A stretch of 64,000 nucleotides of DNA from Himantopus leucocephalus (GCA_003993805.1 RSEF01000031.1:20623319-20687318); one strand, 5' to 3'; numbered from the stretch's first letter, positions 50,277 to 63,965 are shown. A program made the numbers and translations. Notes: generated by a model from the letters alone, not told the origin.

Positions 50277-53200
50277 GTGAGTGATCGTATCGAGGCGAGA
50301 GGCCTTGAAACAACATACATTTTCTATGTTCGCTGCCATCTATGCTTCATACTTCTGTATCGTGTTTGGATCATAGCTATTGCCTTTGGAGGTAGTAGTG
50401 ACCAGTCACTACTAACACTGCTTTTGTAATGACTTGAAGTTATGTTCAGCAGTGATTTATGGTTGTTTACTCTGTTCTTGCAGATTGCCTTACACTGGGC
50501 TCAGAGCATTAGTTCTTTGATTCAGATAACTCAAATAAAAAACTCCTATGTTTCTGCTTCATGCTGAAATCGCATAGTCTAATCCCAAGGGAACAAACAA
50601 CTCAGGAAAGTAACCAGAGATTGCACCACACCAGTGGTAACCGGTAACTCACACCAGCATGGAGAGCAGGCAGCCTCTAAGGCAACTCTCTGTGCAAAAA
50701 TGGAAGGGTGACAGAAGAAGAAACCTGACCTCACTACAGAAAGTCTTTCACACAGACATTCAAAGCTATTTTTTTCCACCAATGTCAATACTCAATTGAG
50801 GAATAAATTAGGCTATAGCTTTTTTTGAAAAAACTGAAAAAGCAATTATTGTTTTTAGCTTAATGGCTGCACTGAAGCAATATCAATGAAGTGTGATGTA
50901 GTTTATAAACTTAAGCTATAGTACCCCAGAGGGACTGGGCTGAGTGGTTTTTTCCTTCCATGCATTTTACAGTCTCTGCCATCTTCACGGAAAATTTAAT
51001 TCTTTCAGCTATTTCTAATGAAAATCCAGAATTATGGTTTTCATGAAGTTGCTTTTTACTACAGAAAGTTTTCTGCCACAATGTCATTATTCATCTTATG
51101 TTGGAAATGGAAGGCAGTATCTTGAAATCTCCACTGGAAACCCCAGGTGACATACTTCCTACACTCCAGCCCATGAAGCCATCACTGCACCCACCAGTGT
51201 GATGTGTTTGGCTCACGAGTGACTCTGCCCAAGCGGAAGAGCATCTCTCACAGAAGCAGCAGCACTTCAGCAGCCTGAAGGATTGCTGAGCTGAGGAAAG
51301 CATGGGGTTGTTTGTGAGAGAAGCTGCACAGAAAGGAAAATGATTAAAATGTGGAATCAGAAAAGAGGAGAGGAAGGGCAAGAAGGAAAACAGTGATCCC
51401 TCCACTTTGTCACCTGCCCCGTAGTGTGACAGCACTGGTGACGTTGGATCTTTTCTGCCAGCATAGCATGGGATAAAAGCTTTCCTTAATGGTCCAACTT
51501 TGGCTGGGCCAGGTGACTGAGCATCGGGGACTTAGGTCTCTTGAGGCCCTAGCCTCACCTGCCTGGAGACTGTACCTCAGTGTGGATGATCTTCAGACAA
51601 TGGTAGCAAAGGACACTCCATTTGAAAAGGGCAGGACCATTACAGTGATAGCTGAAGGATTCTTCAATTAATTACAAAGCTGCATGGGCAGCCAAGTACC
51701 ACAGCTTTTAACTTAATGAAGAATTTCCCTGTATTTAGCTACTGTGGGCACGCCAAACATTTACCAGCTGATACAAGATCAAAGCTGCAGCAAGCAGCTG
51801 ATCCCTATGCAGCGTGTCTACAGCTTCAGCTTTGACATTTTGCAGTTTTTAGATAGCAACCAGCCAAGTGTGAATGGCTCCTGCCTCAGAGATTACAGCC
51901 AGCCACGCAGAAGATCAGCAAGCGTGTTTTAAGCAATGACTATTCCCTTGTACGATCCATTTATTCTCAGTGAAACAGAAATCAGAAAAGATGGTGTTTG
52001 CATGGGACAGATTCAGCGTATCTGTCACAGCAGCTTGCCAGAGTGGTGGCTTGCTTGTGTCAATTCTTCCCTCAGGCTGAGGGGCTGGCTTGGCAGCAAC
52101 GCTCAGACGAGGCCACATGCAGTGGGGAACTGATTAATAACCAACCTTGCTTAAAATGGCAGCTCCACTGCAAAACCTCACATGCACATATAATCTCACC
52201 CTACAGAAAGAAACTTAAATTAAGTGAGCTGGTCTTCTTCACTCATCCGTGCCTTTAGCCCCGCCGGGGCTCAGCTGCTTGCTGAGACTGGCTGGCAAAG
52301 TACAGAGGCACAAAATACTCTCTGCTTTTGCAAAGTATCCAGGGTAAAGAGGTACTAAGTACATTTGGGTTCATCAAGTCTCTTGTTTGCTTGCAAACTA
52401 CCCATAGAAACTAATCAGATAAACTACTTCCAAAGGAAAGCCACCAGTTTCCTTTTCTGTACCTAGAGAATCCAATCTTGCCTTGTTCCCTGCCGCATGC
52501 AGTGCAACTGCCTGCCTGTAGAAATAGCTGCTCTTCCACAGACACATCTACAAATCTGTAGACACACCAGCATATTAATCCTGCATGAGTTTAATATATG
52601 AAATTGAGTTTATACTGAGTTTATTTTTTTTTAAATTGGGTTATATTGACTTTAATGTATGAAATTACTTCATCTCCAAAACCCAGTCCCCACTGACAAT
52701 ATAGCTCCCAGCACAGCACAAAGGAGGGAACAAGGTGCTACTGGTGAGGGATAATGCAGAACTCATAAAAATCAATGCAGAACTGCATTGTGGCTGAGTG
52801 TGCCACCCCAGTCGTGCTGTTACCTTAGTCTTGATACACAGCCCAACAGATTCAGCAAGTCTAAAGTTTTCTCTCTGTGTGAGAAGAGTGTGTGAGTCAT
52901 TTTACAAAGAAACACAGAATAACACAGAACTTGCAAAATTCGCCAAGTAAAACCAGAAAAGCTTACCTTCAACAGCTTTTTTATACACACTACTAACTTG
53001 AAAGTCCTTCTGAAGCATTGTCTTTCATTTAGAAACTCTCTCCTCGCTTTCCATTGTGGCAAGAGGAGCCCTATTCCTGTGTTGAACAGACAGAAGACAC
53101 CTGCATTACCAAATACAGTAAACAAAAGCTTTTCAGCTTATATAATTTTAATTCTGCTTTTAACACTGCTGTGATTTTGGGCTCATTTGCTGTGTTAAAC

Positions 53201-56200
53201 CTACACTAGGGCAGTGGTTAAGGACAATCCAGTCTCAAAACTTCATGCCATTTTACTGCTCTAAATTAGTAATATACTTGCTAGAAGTCACCAGGAGTCA
53301 GATGATTCACTTCAAATAGAACACTTTACAATAAAGCCTAATTTACTGGTACTTACAATTCTGGTTTGCTGATGTTTTCTCAGATACAAGGGAATAATTG
53401 GTGCTTCGAAAATTAACAGTGAATTTAACCAAAAAAAGTTTGAATCACAGCTGGTCCTTCTATATACCGTATGCTCAACATTGACTTTTTAAACTAAGTT
53501 CCCAGAAAGACTCAGTTTGAGCCTTCAAAACTTTATATTACATTCTTGGAATTAAAATCAAAATGTCTGTACCTGAGGTTTAATCTTACAGACTAGCATC
53601 CAGCTCTGAATACTGCTCAAACTAAGATAGCATTCCTGTGCCATCAAGGGTCTTGTGGAGAGAAAGCTGATGTGCCCATTACACCACCAACCTCCAAGTT
53701 CATCGAGCGACAAAGGATGGTTTGGGCAAAGTTTCACACAGCCCAGTCATAGCTTGCTGGGAGAGCTATTTGTTAATTTCCAGAGGAAGTAATAACATAC
53801 CCTTCCAGCAATGTCAAGTACACAAGCCATAGCATGCCCTGGAAAGTCATTTGATTGAGTCCCTTTTATATGAACTAAGAGACTGCCAGCTAGTTTTGAT
53901 GAAAAAATCCTTAAGTTCACACTGCAAGAATTAAGAAATAGAAGGTAAGCTTCCACTAGCACGTAAAAATTACTGCCACAAGCCTCCCAGTAAATATATA
54001 TAAAGTTTTACCCAACATAGCTTGCTAATAGAGCATGAGAGAGAAATATATAATTATTGCTTCTGCTTCTTCACTGCTTGGAAGTGCCTTGGTAGCTCCA
54101 AGGCTCATAAGGTTCACTGCCCACATCACCATTGTTCCTCTAACGCTCCAAAAGGGACTACAGACTTGTTCATTTCTCCTTTCTTTCATTTATATCTGAA
54201 ACATGAGTAACACGAGAAACTCCACAGGTATTTTCAGCTTGAGCATCAGGGTAACACTTGCCCATAACCTAAGCAGGGTAGAATACCAGCGTGTTTAGTC
54301 AAGCAAAGATCTCCTAGGGACTTAAAAATGGCTATGCTTATACCCACAATGTTCTCATCCCGAGCGAAAAAAAAATGAGTGTTCAGCAATATACTGCCAA
54401 TTTTTAGGAAGGATTACCTCAAGAATGGCCTCTTCTGTGTGTGATGCACATCATATCCCTGCAGAAATTTCTGTCCTCTTGCCCAAATACATGAGCTCCA
54501 TTCACATCTGTCCCAGACAACCAAACACTGAGAACTGAAACCTACCTGCTCACTTAGCAGGTTGTTTACAGTACTAAGGAATCCACTCAGATTTTTGATT
54601 TATTACCAGAAGCATGGGAAAAAATTCTCAAGATCAGCACAAAAAAATAGAAGGGAAAAAAGAGAAGTGGAATTTTTATTAAAAGCAACAATGGAAAATG
54701 TTGTTACAGGCTGAAAAACACTGAAGATCTAAAAAGTTCAGACAGACCTGTGTAGCTGACAGGACAAAAACAAAGGGCTAGTTGATAAAATTTTCCTAAA
54801 AGTTAATTCTTCATTGCGTATCAACTAAGGCACAATGCTATCCAAGCTGAAAAAAAAAAAGAAAAAAAGATAGTATATAGAAAGATAGTAACAAGACCAA
54901 TGGCACATAGCTCAGCAGTCTTCAATCTGGCTTTGTAAATAAATTCGGTTTGTGTAATCATACCTCCTGCATGGCTTTAGCTGACCCCCTCTTTGCTCTT
55001 TTCTGCAGTAATTAACCATTTTCAAGTTAATTTGAAAGAGTGAGAGAGATTTCCAAAATTACTGACTTCACATTAATTCTGTGAAAACCAGTATCTGAAT
55101 GGAAAAGAAAAACCCAAATCTGTGTTTCAGGGTGGAAAAGGGAGAAAAACAAGCAGTGGCACACACTTGGCAGTAGCTGATGGCCACTCAACTAACAAGT
55201 ATTGTCTGGCTCATCACCACACCTATCCCCACACTACTTGCAGCAAGCGCTGGTTTTCCCTAGGGAAGAGATCACAGCTGTGATGGGAGCCAGGCACTGG
55301 AAAAGAAAGCACAAGGCAAATGGGGCATACATTTAATAAACTAGGCTCGGCTATTTTCTTCCTTATAAAAAGAAAATCAGAGACAAAAATTCTTTTTCAT
55401 TGTGGAAAATAGCAGCTTTTTGCTTAAAAAAATTATTGACATGGTCATTTTTACAGCAAATTCTACCACAGACAACAGCTAATGTATATTTATTATTCTT
55501 AGGATAACACAAAACAGAGAAGCAGCAGTATTTGCCTTAAAAAAGAATATTACTTCTAACTATGCATGTCTACAGTTCAAGGTCTGATTATATCAATTAT
55601 ATCAGTGTGCATTAAATGTGCAATCAAATGAAATGTCAACATCTGCTTAGATGCAGAGGTTGTCATTAAAGTTTTATTACAAATGCGTTAGAAGTAATTA
55701 ATAGTTTAGTTGCATTCGCAGTGTCTTTCTAGGTGGTACCAGCAACACAAGTGTGTTGGAAGAATGGCAGAAAATGTAAGAGCATTCACAGTACAACATT
55801 CCTATTTCTTGTTTTGTGGTTGTTTTAGCATAGGTACTCAACTTTCACAGGTTTGGTCTGTTTTGATTTTAGTTGGGCTCTTAACCCTCAGTGGTAAAGT
55901 GTAGGAAAGAACTATTTTGGCAGGACAAAAAACTAGGATTGCATTGAAAATCTTAGTAAGAGGAGGAGCATATTACTCTAGTGACAAATGTTTAACTTTT
56001 TTCTCTAGATCACAGTGTAATTCACAGATGAAAATAAGTTTTCCATAGAAAGAATACTGTTTGCTGTATAACTGTATTTTTTACCAAACACTTTATCCTT
56101 CCACTTTTTAAAAAACCTACGTCACAGTATTTGCTCTAGAAAAAACACATCTATGATGTATATTGGAGATATGCCTTCATACAGTAAGCAATAAGATCTG

Positions 56201-56650
56201 AAGCTCACTGGCCTTATCATGCTTTCCACTTCACAGAAACTACAGATTTGCCATTTCATTTTCCCAGATGGATGGTTTTTTCTTTCTGGTTTAACTTATT
56301 TCACTGCATGAAAGAGGTGTTTCGATTAACTGTGTCAAATCTAACTAGGTTATGATGTAATGAATCTTACAAAAGAGTATTTTTTTTGACCTAAGGACTC
56401 TGTTCTTGTGTGTTGGAAAAATAAAACTCTGTGTAAACATCTGCAATATTTTTTGTTTATGGCTTTTAAAAGTGAGATGAGCACTTGAGTTTCCTAAGAC
56501 TGCCTGACTGGCATAAAACCGCTACCCCTCACACTTCTCAGTGATGTGAACTCTTTGGCTTCTGGAACTAGAAACAGTATTTGAATATGAAACAAGCAGG
56601 ATAAAATAACTTGCTCTACTTTAACTGTATCTTTTCTCTCTTTGCTCTAG
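50277..56650. other. Possible intron, otherwise unique DNA
   Basis: If the blocks on either side are exons, this is the intron between them: it starts GTGAGT and ends CTCTAG. The 3' end has a TTTAACT branch-point-like motif about 28 bases before the AG and a pyrimidine-rich tract. Inside, a donor-like AAG|GTAAGC at 53944 follows a short open frame, but its phase does not fit the flanking blocks. A-rich runs occur near 54850-54868. No transposon was recognised. Confidence 0.4.
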
Positions 56651-56718
56651 GTGATGCCACCCTTAGCTCCACAAGAAGAAAACCCAAGCAGATAGCCTTT
56701 ACCCCAGCTCCCTGGTAA
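56651..56718 (+). CDS. Candidate 3'-terminal coding exon, unknown protein
   Basis: Upstream of 56651 lie a TTTAACT branch-point-like motif and a pyrimidine-rich tract ending TGCTCTAG, a strong acceptor. The exon frame, entered in phase 1, reads DATLSSTRRKPKQIAF, then TPAPW, then TAA at 56716-56718. The incoming phase matches the donor at 50276, where G plus GT gives a glycine at the joint. A short 3' UTR follows to AATAAA at 56788 and a GT-rich stretch at about 56816-56835, the arrangement of a vertebrate polyadenylation site. The peptide is basic and I do not recognise it. A rival reading uses a CTTAG acceptor at 56666 and a donor-like AG|GTGAGA at 56762/56763, giving a hydrophobic helix-like peptide (SSLVILILGFTIFILDLII). 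Both readings rest on signals alone. Confidence 0.32.
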
Positions 56719-56787
56719 TTCTGATCCTTGGATTCACAATTTTCATTTTAGACTTGATTATAGGTGAGACATCTAGCTGCAGTGTAT

Positions 56788-56835
56788 AATAAAGTGAAAA
56801 TTCAATAGGCAATCTGTCCTCTGTGTGTTTGTTGC
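56788..56835 (+). promoter_or_regulatory. Polyadenylation site candidate (AATAAA plus GT-rich element)
   Basis: AATAAA at 56788-56793 is followed after about 23 bases by TCCTCTGTGTGTTTGTTG, a good downstream element, which would place cleavage near 56805-56812. Taken with the stop codon at 56716 it would end a plus-strand transcript. Confidence 0.4.
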
Positions 56836-59800
56836 CTTAGAAATATTTTCTTCTTAAAGGGCTCTGCCTAAGCAAATTCTGTAACTAAACAGTACTATAT
56901 GAATCTAGACCTTCATGCTGCAATATTCTTGTTAAAATTTGCTTTCAGCAAATATTGACACATTTAAGCTTAAAAAAAGTATACATTTTCCCAGTATTTG
57001 CACAGCAGTACTTGAGTATACTGGTATTCTCAGAAGCAGAATACAGAAGGTTCACAGTCCCAGATGAATCAAAAAAATAAGTCTCGAATATGCATAGAAA
57101 GTGCTTCCTAGTATTTGTTCAACTTTAAAATTCTATTCCATAAGTGAAATACTGCTAGCAAATTTCCCATTTGTTAAAATACTCTAAGACATTACTACCT
57201 GTGAACATACAGTTGTACATTTCTACATTAAAGTAGTCCTTCATATGAAAACTGTAACCACTAGCCATAAAACTCAGAGTTTGATCTGAATTTTAAGCTG
57301 GACCCTGTTTTTCACATGCAACATAACGTGTATGGAAAACAGCAGAATTCAGCTCTGTGGAACTCTGAAAAGTAGACAGGCTGTATTGGTTTGTTCCTTT
57401 CTGTTTTCAGCTAAGCACAGCTCAGCCAAGCCTATTTTTAGCTAAGCACATCTCAAAGCACCTGGACTATCAAACCACCTTTTTGCTGAAACCAGTGGCT
57501 AAAGAAGATTAGCAGACAATTTGAATGCAGTTTCCAAATACCTGCACAGGTGTCCTACTTTAAAGACCTTTCTAAACTGGCAGGCAAATATGTCCCAAGA
57601 ACCCATGACTAAATGTGAAGTTTGAAATAAAAATAAATTGCAAATATAATTCAACTCCTTAACAGTGACTGTAACGAATCATTGGAACACAAGGGAAGTG
57701 GTTCATTAGTCATCAGCTTTAAATTGGATGTCCTTCTGAAAGATATGCTATAACTCAGACACAAATTATTGAAGCTGATAGTTTTCAATTACATAGCATG
57801 GAAAATAATAACCTTCTCCACAGGAATTACTGAGTAAAATTTGATGACTTACATTATGCAAGCATTCAGAAGAGACTGATCATAGTCCTTTTAAAGTTTG
57901 CATTTTAGGACTGTATTTTCTGACTATATCATCAGATCGGGATTTGGCCCATAGGGAGCTGAGCTGCTGAGTCAGAAGTTACTACCATTTTTACATTGCA
58001 TTGTTATTATAGTCACACTTTCATCCTTTGTTAGATTGCTCGGAGTATACTTTTCACTACAAAAAGGTTACACACCCAACTTTTACATGTTTAGCCTTCT
58101 TTTACAAAGGGTATCCTTAAAGCCCAGTACTAATCTCATAGTATTGTAGTAATATACTTCCCTTAAGAAGGGAAAAACACTAACTGCAGTATTGTAGATG
58201 ACATGCAACTATATACCTTATAAAGCAACTTGTCTCATTGTATTTGCGTTAAATGCATTTTGTTGTGTGTTAAACAATATACACTTACTTTCCTGCTTGC
58301 ATATGGCTAGTGATTCTTGAGAGCTCTGCCACTTTAATCCCTGTCTGTCTTTCCTTAACATTTATGCATAAACGCTGATCTTATTTTCTACAGTCTTTTC
58401 GTCTTTTCTATGAAAATTTCCCACTGACTGTAACTAACATTCTGTCTGATCCTGCCTTGGTTTGTCTTCAAGCTTTTTTGGCTGTATAAAATTTTGTTTG
58501 CATCTACTGGCACAAGTTCTTAAGAAGTATAAATCTCTGCCAGTTTATTTGCAATGTTCAGAATAATTTATTATGTTCTCACATTTAGACCAACTATTTG
58601 TATTTGATACATTACTACCTTCTAGCTTGGTGCCCTAAAAAAATGAGGCTTATGCAATAACTGTCTGTTTGACAGTCTTCCCCAACAGCTTTTTAATTTG
58701 TTGGCCAATTTAATTCAAATTTGACAGAAACAGGTAGAGTCTCCATGACACTATGTTCACTGGAGTTTTGTGAAGGTTGGTGATCTAAGTGAAGGAAAGG
58801 GACCCTTTGAGGTAGTGAAGAAGCAACAAAGCTGGAGGTACAGAAAGAACAAAGGAGAGCTGGAACAGGGAGGTTGGAGATGATGTGGGGAGAGCTGCCG
58901 TTATTGCAAGGGGAAAGTCAGGGGGCAAAAAGCAAAAATGTAGGAAAACTGAAAGTTCATTCCACTGCTAAACTCCATGATTTCCAGTAATTTCATTTAC
59001 AAATTACCACAAAATTGCTAATGAGAAGAGTCCCCATACCATCCCCAGGGAACCTGCCTTTAACCGTTTAAAATAATCCTCTTCAATTCAGTTCTAGCTG
59101 ATACATTTAAATACAGAGGTTAATTTTTCACAGGTGGAGAACTGGGGATATTATCTCTGGTTCTGCCACTTGGTAACTATTATTTACCTCCTAGGTCTAC
59201 ACTCAGGAGTCCCAGTCCTTTCCCAGCATAAAGAAGTGATCGAAAAGCAACAGTCATGTCTCATTTCAACAGCCTTCCTCAGCATCTGCTAGTTATTCTT
59301 CAAGCTGATGTGGATGCGCTGGATGTTGCAGTCTGAGAGATGTGTGTTTACTCCTTGCTTTCAGAAGAGAAGCATCACAGAAGTAAAATTTAGGGGAATA
59401 GTTGTGCAGAAGCTTTAGCACTGAGCAATGACGAATGTATCGACTAAGGACAAATAGTACTAAGAGGTCACATGAGGAGGAAGTGGTATGTGCCCATAGA
59501 GCTCGTGAAACGGTACACACCAAAAAATTTTTAGACCCAGAAAATATGAAAAGCTATAAACTGAAAGGCAAACAAAGCTTCTCACATTGTTTCCTGCCAC
59601 AACACTGCTCTAACATACTATGTAATAATTATTTTGTAGGTAAATAGATCTGTGAGGAACAAAAAGCTTCATGGACAGACTTGTCTTCCATGAAGATTGA
59701 GCAGTGGCTATGACTCAAACACACCTGTAGTGTTGCAAGCTCTTTTGGAGTCCTCAGGAGACAACAGACACACAAGTGAACAACGCCACAGCCTTCAGTT

Positions 59801-62800
59801 CAGGCAGCGCTGTGCTTAGAGTAGATCTTTTGTGCTCTTAAGTCTGAGGCCAATGACTTCTTGTATTGTCAATGCTGGCTGCCTCAGCCACTTGGCAGGT
59901 CTGCTCAATTAGTCCAGAGAAAAGGTATTATCAGCTCAGACAGTATGTTGATTTTTAATTTACAGTGTTACTTTCCAAGCAGTTTGAGGAGAAAAACTAA
60001 AGCTAAAGAGTTTAATTTATATGCATGGCAAATCCACTGTAATATTTCAGGTGCATCTCCTTCTTTGTGGGTTGCTGTTCTTGTTGATGTTTGGTGGGTG
60101 GGTTTTTTTTTGTTTGGGGGGGTGGGGGGGCTGTTGGGTTTTTTTGGCAGGCAATAACTGAAGCCAGAAATTGAAGCCGAAGTCTTGCTAACCTAATCTC
60201 TATAGCCTTTCCTTCTTATCCTGGCTACTTTACCAAGATAGCTGGAAATATTTCCTTTTTGCCCTCATAGTTGCTCCTGACAGTAGTGCATTTCTGACCA
60301 AAATGCCTGGGATAGCCCAGCACCACACTTCAGAACAAAAAAACAGGCAGATTGTGAAGAAGACTCACAGAGGTTTTGAAACCTTTGTGAAAGGTTTATC
60401 ATAACATGTTCAGGTGTGCAGCAGTGCAGAAAAACTTAACAACCTACCAGATGAGTTCTCTTTTTTCTCTATTTTACCAGCTTTCAGAAACTATGCTATG
60501 CAAAAGCCAGTAAATAGAATAGTATACTGTGCAAGTAAACTGCCCTTGCAGTGATGCGTGCTGGGCTTAGTCCCTCTGCTTAGAAAAACTGATGCTTTTA
60601 AACACACAGCCTGGAAAAAAAATCCACCAAAAAAATAGTCTGCATGTTGGCAAGTCACAAGACTGAATTTTGCTCTTATCATACTCTGAAAGTAGCCTAC
60701 TGTTCCAGGACACTGAAGCTGGAGATGGGACATGATTTATTGCCTGAGATCCAAGAAATTTCCTGAAGGCAAGAAAGGGTGACACCGTTATTTGCAAGAA
60801 AGAACATGCATCAAGACAAGAAGTTTCCCCCCCGATCACGGTGAGGGCTGGTACACCACATGATCCACTGCTGCTGTCAGGGACAGGGGGACCCTCAGGA
60901 GTTTTAGCACAAGCTGGAGCCTGGAGGAGCTGGGCTACAGAGAAGGGGAGTGACTGAGACTGAGGGAACCAGGCTGGCCCCTAATCAGTCCCATGCATTA
61001 CAAAAGAGGCACAGTTAGCAATTTTATGAGGTCACCCAAAGACCCATACCAGTATCTTCAAACCTGGGTGCCTGAAGTCATGGTTCCTAATCACAGAGAA
61101 ACAGTGTGCACCTCCAGCAGAGAAGTGAGCTGCTTGTCACTGCAGAAAATAGACTTGGTCTGCCTACATCAAGGAGGCACTTAGGTGCTTAAGATTTAGC
61201 TTGAGGGGATCTCAAGCTGTTACTCACCTAAATGCCACAAAAAGGGAATAGACCTCTCTGGGCATCTTTGGAAGCTCCGGCATCACGTATGGAAATGAGA
61301 ATAGCTCTTCCAGTTGTACCAGTAGTAGAAGGGTCTGAATTTCTTCTCAGTTCCAGTAAGGATTTTTTAAAACCATATTTGAGAGAAATGTGCTTCAGTT
61401 ACTTAGCCCAGGAAAATATCAGCTCAGTCTCTGGGACTAGTTTTCAAGCTGTCTGAATTAGATGAAGGCAGAAGAGGGAAATTATCCAGCCTAGCCTGAC
61501 ATAGTGTTTAATCCTGAAAGGTCCTGAGCACCTCAGCTGTCAGTTGAGCAAACCTGGGAAACAAAATCTGGCTTTATTTCATTTGCAAAAGAGATTTCTG
61601 TGATTCTCTGATGCATTCAAACTAAGCAAATGCTTTTAAACTGCAGGCCATTACATTATTATGAATGAAAGAACCTTAATTGCATTAAAACCTTCCAAAA
61701 GCACAGTTACAGCAGAAGCATTGAGGTTTACTCTGAGTAAGCTGCAGCACTCCCTTCAGCAAAGGAAACGTTTTAATCTTTAACATAAAGTTGTTCTTCT
61801 ATTTATATTACAAACCAAAGGCCCTTACTATAATGCGGAGAAGCAGGACCATTACCCAAACCACTCTGACATGAATCAACTCCCAGCCTTTGCAAATTGT
61901 GCTTATTTTAACACGTAAAATTGTATCATCTTGTACCCCAGCAGAATCTGACGCACACACACATACACATTACAAATTTACAACAGAAACCAGGACTGCT
62001 CTCAGCAGTGGGTATAAATGAATCATTAAGGCCGCAGCAGGCATTTCCCTGGTACCATGAGGGAAAAGCAAGTGCTAACTACATCAAAGTTAGCGTACCT
62101 ACAATTAAAACATCAGTTGGGGACAGAAAGCACAAACATATTTTCACTTTGAGCTTGTGAAAAATGGCTGTACCTGCCTTGAAGGGAACAGGATTATGCT
62201 GCTTAGACTGCTGAGCAGCTCTGCCTCTGTCACCAGGCTTCAAGCAGAAGGAGATGCTGAACAACAGCCGGGTCCTTTCCCTCTGCTCTCCCCTGTGCGC
62301 ACTTGGCTCGCTGCTGGTTTACATGTTTAAAGAGAGGCCCTTTCTCCTCTTTGTTTTGCTGGAAGGCACAGTCGGCTTTTTTCTTGTCCTCAGGTTGTGA
62401 AACAGCACTCAAAAGCTGACTAACCAACTTTTTCCCTGCACAGCAAATTGATGTTATAGAGTGGCTGCTAGTATGTGAAAATCCAAGTGGCACAAATAAC
62501 AGTCTCTATGTTTGTGGCTCTGCAAGCAGCTGAGACGGGCATCCCCTTGCCTGTCTAATCCTAGACTTAAACTAGCTATGCCTGAGCTAGGGCACATCAA
62601 CCCTGCCCTCTGTTCAGGGTGCCTTTTTCCAAGTCACCCCTCCTTCTGACCAGAGCGCAGAGCAGATATCGCTTAGTTCATACCCAGAGCCATGTACGTG
62701 AGGCTGAAACACAGTGTAAGTCTGACTAACACTGGCAGGTCTGAACTCTTTTGCCAGAAGTTAATCTAAATCAGTCTCTGGGAGTGCTCATGAGTAATTT

Positions 62801-62947
62801 CAGTGACAGCCTCCTCCCAAAGGCATTTGCTAGTTATATGTACTTTTTGCTGGCCTCCAGCGCAAGCTAACTGTTAGAAGAAATTCCCCTTCGCCTCTCT
62901 ACCCCTACCTCTAACCGGAACTGAAGGTATTTTTTATTTATTTTTAG
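56836..62947. other. Unique DNA, no gene recognised
   Basis: AT-rich sequence with no protein-like ORF. A G/T-rich tract with G-quadruplex potential lies at 60093-60137. The direct repeat AGCTAAGCACA occurs at about 57410 and 57440. No transposon was recognised. Confidence 0.55.
60093..60137 (+). other. G-rich tract with G-quadruplex potential
   Basis: GGTGGGTGGG, then a T-rich loop, then two runs of seven G separated by a single T (60116-60130), then GGG at 60135-60137. Four or more runs of three G with short loops fit the usual G-quadruplex pattern. It stands out in an AT-rich area. Confidence 0.6.
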
Positions 62948-63115
62948 GGATTCATCAAATGCCTGCTTCTTCCTATTTCCCTCCTCAGTTCTACGCAAGA
63001 GTTCCAGGCTCATCCAGGAGCAGGACGGATCGTACTCATTCAAATTATGCCTGTGCTCTACAAAGGATTCAGCTGTCTTCAGAGAAACAACTAGCCATCT
63101 TGCAGCTCCTCAGAG
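62948..63115 (+). CDS. Candidate internal exon, unknown protein
   Basis: CTCTAAC at about 62909-62915 is a near-ideal branch point, followed about 32 bases later by a T-rich tract ending TTTTTAG at 62947. The open frame from 62950 reads IHQMPASSYFPPQFYARVPG, continues through RTDRTHSNYACALQRIQLSS and ends ...LAILQLLR before AGAG|GTATTG at 63115/63116, a moderate donor. The block is 168 bases, entered and left in phase 1, so it is symmetric and also phase-compatible with the donor at 50276. Against it: a second frame is open for 48 codons in the same block, the donor is weak and the protein is not recognised. Confidence 0.22.
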
Positions 63116-63962
63116 GTATTGCCAAAGCTGTTTTTCTCAAATGCACACATACACAGAGCCTCACCCCATTTCTCTCCCTTTGGTGACAGGAACAGCAGCG
63201 AGCATCCATATGGGACTCCGGCAAGGACCCAGGCCACACCGTTATCACCTGGCAGTTCAATATCCACCTGTTTTGTCAGTGCTTACACATGGCCAATCCC
63301 AAATATTTTCAAGTTTTGCATCTTTTTTATTATTCTATTCGTAACCACCCTGTGGCTCAGTTTCTGCCTGCTTATACCCTTTACACTCTATTCAAGACAT
63401 TGAGGTGACTTAGCTTTGGTGTCAAGCAGATTTTGGCTCCATTCCTGTTACTTGAGAGAAGAGTTCTGCAGTACTGTGAGCAGATCTTTACCTTTTATGA
63501 GCGAGGGTAACCACCACAACCAACAGTGTTACCATGGATTTGCAGAAAAAACAGAATCTAGTCCTCCCTCTCCAAAGACACCAGGGTTCTGCTTCTTTAA
63601 ATGTTAATTGCTGCCCCATCATTTATGGTCAAAAATAATAGATTAATACAGTTTACCTACGTTAATTAATCCTATTACCTTATAAACTATCATCACTGTA
63701 TAAGCTGAATCACAGCTTCCCACTCTTGCAACCCGTATTCAAACTGAATAGCCCCATGACTATTAATCTCAAGACAACAACAAATATATACAGAGACACC
63801 AGTGCAAGCATAGGGTATTTTGAGTAACAAAAGGCTTGTGGAATGTTAAATGAAAGCTGGAAAGTAGCCTCAAAAATCAGCCCAGGTTCTGGGAGACAGA
63901 AGTTTCTTTGCCTAAAGCTATAATAAAGTTTTGCATAATATATTGCTTAATCTCTTTGGAGA

Positions 63963-63965
<3 letters not shown>
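63116..63965. other. Unique DNA upstream of the terminal A run
   Basis: No protein-like ORF or transposon was recognised. An AATAAA at 63922-63927 precedes the A run by 38 bases; see the finding on the window edge. Confidence 0.5.

Noticed and set aside
53879..53944. Exon-like block before AAG|GTAAGC on plus
   Set aside because: Only one short frame is open, the acceptor is weak and the exit phase does not fit the flanking exon candidates.
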